This document shows positions 44,062 through 46,638 of a stretch of 46,638 bases of DNA, piece by piece; the first letter of the stretch is position 1, and every line of letters starts with the position of its first letter. Position numbers and translations under genes: made by a program. The stretch is from Clostridia bacterium (GTDB taxonomy: Bacteria; Bacillota; Clostridia; Oscillospirales; Acutalibacteraceae). The stretch is from the NCBI GenBank assembly GCA_017560255.1, contig JAFYOI010000056.1, positions 1 through 46,638 of the forward strand, given 5' to 3'. A model generated the notes under the pieces. The model was not told where the DNA came from. It saw only the letters and a program-made list of their open reading frames with translations, and made no database searches.

Positions 44062-45483
44062 TTATTTCAAAATACTCTTGTATAGTTTGATATATTCATT
44101 TGCCGAACTGCCCCAACTGTTATCGCAACGCATAGCGCGTTCAACAAGCACGTCCCATTCCGCCTTATTCTGATAAGCCGCGATAGCGCGCTTGATGGCA
44201 TCGTACATATCGCCGCTATCATAACTTTGGAACACAAATCCGTTACCCTTGCCGTCGCCGCAGTCGGAAACGGTATCTTTAAGACCTCCCGTCATTCTGA
44301 CAATCGGCAACGTGCCATATCGCAAAGCAACCATCTGTGACAAACCGCACGGTTCGTTTTTGGACGGCATGAGGAACATATCACTGCCCGCATAAATCTT
44401 ACGTGCAACGTCGGGTATAAACCCGGTTTTAACGGCAACCCTGCCCCTGTGTTTAAGGCTCAATTCCTGAAAAAATCCCTCGTACTGCCAATCACCCGAA
44501 CCGAGCACAGCCAGTTGGACATCCGTTTCAGCAAGCAATTTTTCCACAATTTCACGCACCAGATCAAGTCCTTTGTTGGAAACAAGACGGGTAACCATAC
44601 CGATAACGGGTCGTTTTTCATTCAGTTCAAGCGCCATAAATTTCTGTAAATTGCTCTTGTTTACAGCCTTGCCCGAATGGTTGAGCATTGAGTAATTCTC
44701 AAAAATCATAGCATCGGTTTCGGGGTTGTAACCAATGGTATCGATACCATTGAGAATGCCCTTGATTTTATGCTGACGCAAATTGAGAATTGATTCAAGA
44801 CCATAACTGTACCAAGGGTCCAGAATTTCCTTTGCATAGGTTGGGCTTACTGTTGTAACAACGTTTGCCGCCTCGATTGCACCCTTCATAAGATTGACGT
44901 CGCCCGAATATTCGACGATTGACGTCGCGCTTTCGGGTAAACCGAAAACATCAGCGAACAAGCCGAAACCGTACTTGCCCTGATACTGAATATTGTGAAT
45001 TGTAAAGACGGTTTTGATATTTTCATAACCCTCTTTCTGCGCGTAAATGGTGCTGTAATAAATGGGCACAAGCGCCGACTGCCAATCGTTACAATGAATT
45101 ATGTCGGGCTTGAACGAAATATGGGGCAGAATTTCAAGCACCGCTCTTGAAAAGAACGCAAAACGCTCAGCGTCATCGTTGTAACCGTAAAGACCTTTTC
45201 TCTTGAAGTAATACGGATTCTCAATAAGGTAGCAGATAACTCCGTCCACCTTGGTTTCATAAATTCCGCAATACTGTCTTCGCCACGCAACAGGCACTGA
45301 TATGCCCGCAACGAATTTCATATTCTCCTTGTAAACTGCGGGAATATCATCGTAAAGCGGCAACACAACGCGGCAGCCGACAAGCCTTTTTCTCAGCGCC
45401 TGCGGCAACGCACCCGCAACATCACCCAGTCCACCCGTAGCGATGAACGGAAGCGCCTCCGAAGCAACGTATAAAACTTTCAT
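44062..45483 (-). CDS. glgA: Glycogen synthase (ADP-glucose)
   Basis: This 473-aa GT5 enzyme adds glucose from ADP-glucose to the glycogen chain. Family patterns are present: VLYVASEALPFIATGGLGDVAGALP at the N-terminus, the HNIQYQGKYG region, SPTYAKEI, NGIDTIGYNPETD, and the C-terminal SKNEPCGLSQMVALRYGTLPIVRMTGGLKDTV. The Lys of the usual KTGGL motif is Ala here (ATGGL, about 17-21), a variation also found in other Firmicutes GlgA. GGAGG precedes the ATG. It is 15 nt downstream of glgD. Confidence 0.95.
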   Translation of the reverse strand: MKVLYVASEALPFIATGGLGDVAGALPQALRKRLVGCRVVLPLYDDIPAVYKENMKFVAGISVPVAWRRQYCGIYETKVDGVICYLIENPYYFKRKGLYGYNDDAERFAFFSRAVLEILPHISFKPDIIHCNDWQSALVPIYYSTIYAQKEGYENIKTVFTIHNIQYQGKYGFGLFADVFGLPESATSIVEYSGDVNLMKGAIEAANVVTTVSPTYAKEILDPWYSYGLESILNLRQHKIKGILNGIDTIGYNPETDAMIFENYSMLNHSGKAVNKSNLQKFMALELNEKRPVIGMVTRLVSNKGLDLVREIVEKLLAETDVQLAVLGSGDWQYEGFFQELSLKHRGRVAVKTGFIPDVARKIYAGSDMFLMPSKNEPCGLSQMVALRYGTLPIVRMTGGLKDTVSDCGDGKGNGFVFQSYDSGDMYDAIKRAIAAYQNKAEWDVLVERAMRCDNSWGSSANEYIKLYKSILK

Positions 45484-45498
45484 AACGTCATTCCTCCG

Positions 45499-46617
45499 TT
45501 AAACAACTGAATTTTTACCAATATAAATCGGGTATGTTTTTGCACCTTTGAGCGAAACTCTGGGTTTCACTGTGACATTTTTGTCCGTGATTACACAATC
45601 AATTTCCGCCTTTTCGCCGATTTTGCTGCCCTGCATAATGATACTGTTACGTACAACCGCGCCCTTTGCAATGTGCACACCACGGAAAAGTATGCTGTTT
45701 TCAACCGTACCCTCAATTACACAACCGTCAGCGATAAGGGAGTTTGAAACGTTTGACCCCTCGCCGTAAAGTGCGGGCATTTCGTCGTGAATCTTTGTGT
45801 AAACGGGTCTTTCTCTTGTAAACAAAGCGCGTCTTACGTCATTGTCAAGAAGCGATATATTTGCGCGATAATATGCGGCAAGTGAGTCTATCGTAATTGC
45901 AAAATCATCCACACGATAGCCGCAGATTTTAAGCGAATCCACGTTTGACTGAATGACGTCGCGCTCAAAATTCGACAGATTATGACTCATCGCAGTGCTG
46001 ATAAGTCTTTGCAGGAGAAGTTTCCTCATAATGAATATATTGAGAGAATAGTTTGCAACCGAGTCGCCCTTTTCATCAATTGCAATTTCAGTTATTCTCT
46101 TTCCCCTACCAAGAGTGAAGGTCATAAGATTATCAAGTCCCGAGGGTTTCTTTCCCCTCTTGTACGCGATTGTTATATCCGCGCCGCTTGCACCGTGGCT
46201 CTTAATCATTTCTTCAAGGTCAAAATTGCACAACACGTTTGAATCGGTAATAACTACGTACTCCTCATCCGCACGTTCAATAAAGTTACTTATTCCGCGC
46301 AATGACTCCATCTTTCCGTGGTTGAGTCCTGCCGCACCGTAGTCAAACGGCGGCAGAATAATCATACCGTCCCTTTTCCTTGACAGATCCCACGATTTAC
46401 CCGTACCGAGATGGTCCATAAGCGAACGGTAATTCCTCTTTGTTATAACGCCCACCTTTGAAATGCCGTTATTTACGAGCATCGACAAAGGAAAGTCAAT
46501 CATTCTGTAACGTCCGCCAAAGGGCACCGAACCCATTGTGCGAACAGAGGTAAGTTCCGAAATACATTCTTCGTGTACGTTGGAAAAAACAATTCCCATA
46601 AAATTATTTGCTCTCAT
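45499..46617 (-). CDS. glgD: GlgD, glucose-1-phosphate adenylyltransferase subunit
   Basis: This 372-aa protein is the GlgD-type partner of GlgC in ADP-glucose pyrophosphorylase of Firmicutes. It has an N-terminal nucleotidyltransferase domain (MGIVFSNVHEECISELTSVR, VPFGGRYRMIDFPLS) and a C-terminal left-handed beta-helix (VENSILFRGVHIAKGAVVRNSIIM). The consensus GGxGTRL loop of GlgC is replaced by SNVHEECISEL, as is normal for GlgD, which is mainly regulatory. AAAGGA lies before the ATG. glgC probably lies just beyond the window edge. Confidence 0.94.
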   Translation of the reverse strand: MRANNFMGIVFSNVHEECISELTSVRTMGSVPFGGRYRMIDFPLSMLVNNGISKVGVITKRNYRSLMDHLGTGKSWDLSRKRDGMIILPPFDYGAAGLNHGKMESLRGISNFIERADEEYVVITDSNVLCNFDLEEMIKSHGASGADITIAYKRGKKPSGLDNLMTFTLGRGKRITEIAIDEKGDSVANYSLNIFIMRKLLLQRLISTAMSHNLSNFERDVIQSNVDSLKICGYRVDDFAITIDSLAAYYRANISLLDNDVRRALFTRERPVYTKIHDEMPALYGEGSNVSNSLIADGCVIEGTVENSILFRGVHIAKGAVVRNSIIMQGSKIGEKAEIDCVITDKNVTVKPRVSLKGAKTYPIYIGKNSVV

Positions 46618-46638
46618 AGAAAATATCCTTTCCGCTGC

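Overview
The window looks like chromosome from a Gram-positive, anaerobic, low-to-mid GC member of the Clostridia, most likely a gut Oscillospirales/Ruminococcaceae-type bacterium. The reasons are the complete RNF complex, strong AGGAGG-type ribosome binding sites, TTGACA-N17-TATAAT promoters, a GlgD/GlgA glycogen pair, MurT/GatD, an LPXTG-like cell-wall anchor and a SigH-like sigma factor. Lineage is inferred from gene content only. Most genes lie on the minus strand. There is no phage, transposase, rRNA operon or CRISPR array in view.

Layout. 1-5.2 kb: tRNA-Thr, a small lipoprotein, an acyl-CoA-ligase-like gene overlapping an E2-like acyltransferase, and acetate kinase. The last two transcription units share an identical 17-bp promoter element. 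5.2-8.9 kb: GAPDH, then a divergent plus-strand set with a degenerate ATPase-like protein, an alpha/beta-hydrolase-like protein and a TagD-type glycerol-3-phosphate cytidylyltransferase. 8.9-9.8 kb: an XRE regulator, an unlisted 56-aa ORF, palindromic operator-like boxes and a cluster of intergenic hairpins. 9.8-14.4 kb: the str operon rpsL-rpsG-fusA-tuf with its own promoter. 14.5-15.1 kb: a queT-family transporter behind a preQ1-I riboswitch. 15.1-20.4 kb: a surface-polysaccharide module (GT-C-like membrane protein, DUF4358 lipoprotein, MBOAT O-acyltransferase, DHHW/AlgX-like protein). 20.4-23.8 kb: a gene-poor repeat region, a zinc-ribbon protein, a tRNA-like fragment, a sigma factor, and a secreted lipoprotein with a 37-aa membrane peptide.

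23.8-30.9 kb holds one long energy operon, apbE - NusG_II - Gx/HepS-like - rnfC-D-G-E-A-B, with overlapping or nearly abutting genes. It encodes the ferredoxin:NAD+ oxidoreductase and the flavin transferase that matures it. tRNA-Arg(CCU) follows. 31.1-41.3 kb holds two giant surface-protein genes: a 1466-aa secreted protein with seven ~97-aa repeats, and a ~1854-aa VWA/MBG-repeat adhesin-like protein ending in an IPETG anchor. 41.5-46.6 kb is a probable five-gene operon glgD-glgA-murT-gatD-xre.

The most unusual points are a GatD homologue lacking both residues of the glutaminase dyad, with a matching change in MurT; a GAPDH altered at NAD-specificity positions; an E2-like enzyme with Glu in place of the catalytic His; the higher-order A/B organisation of the MBG array; and the small autoregulation-like XRE/56-aa module.
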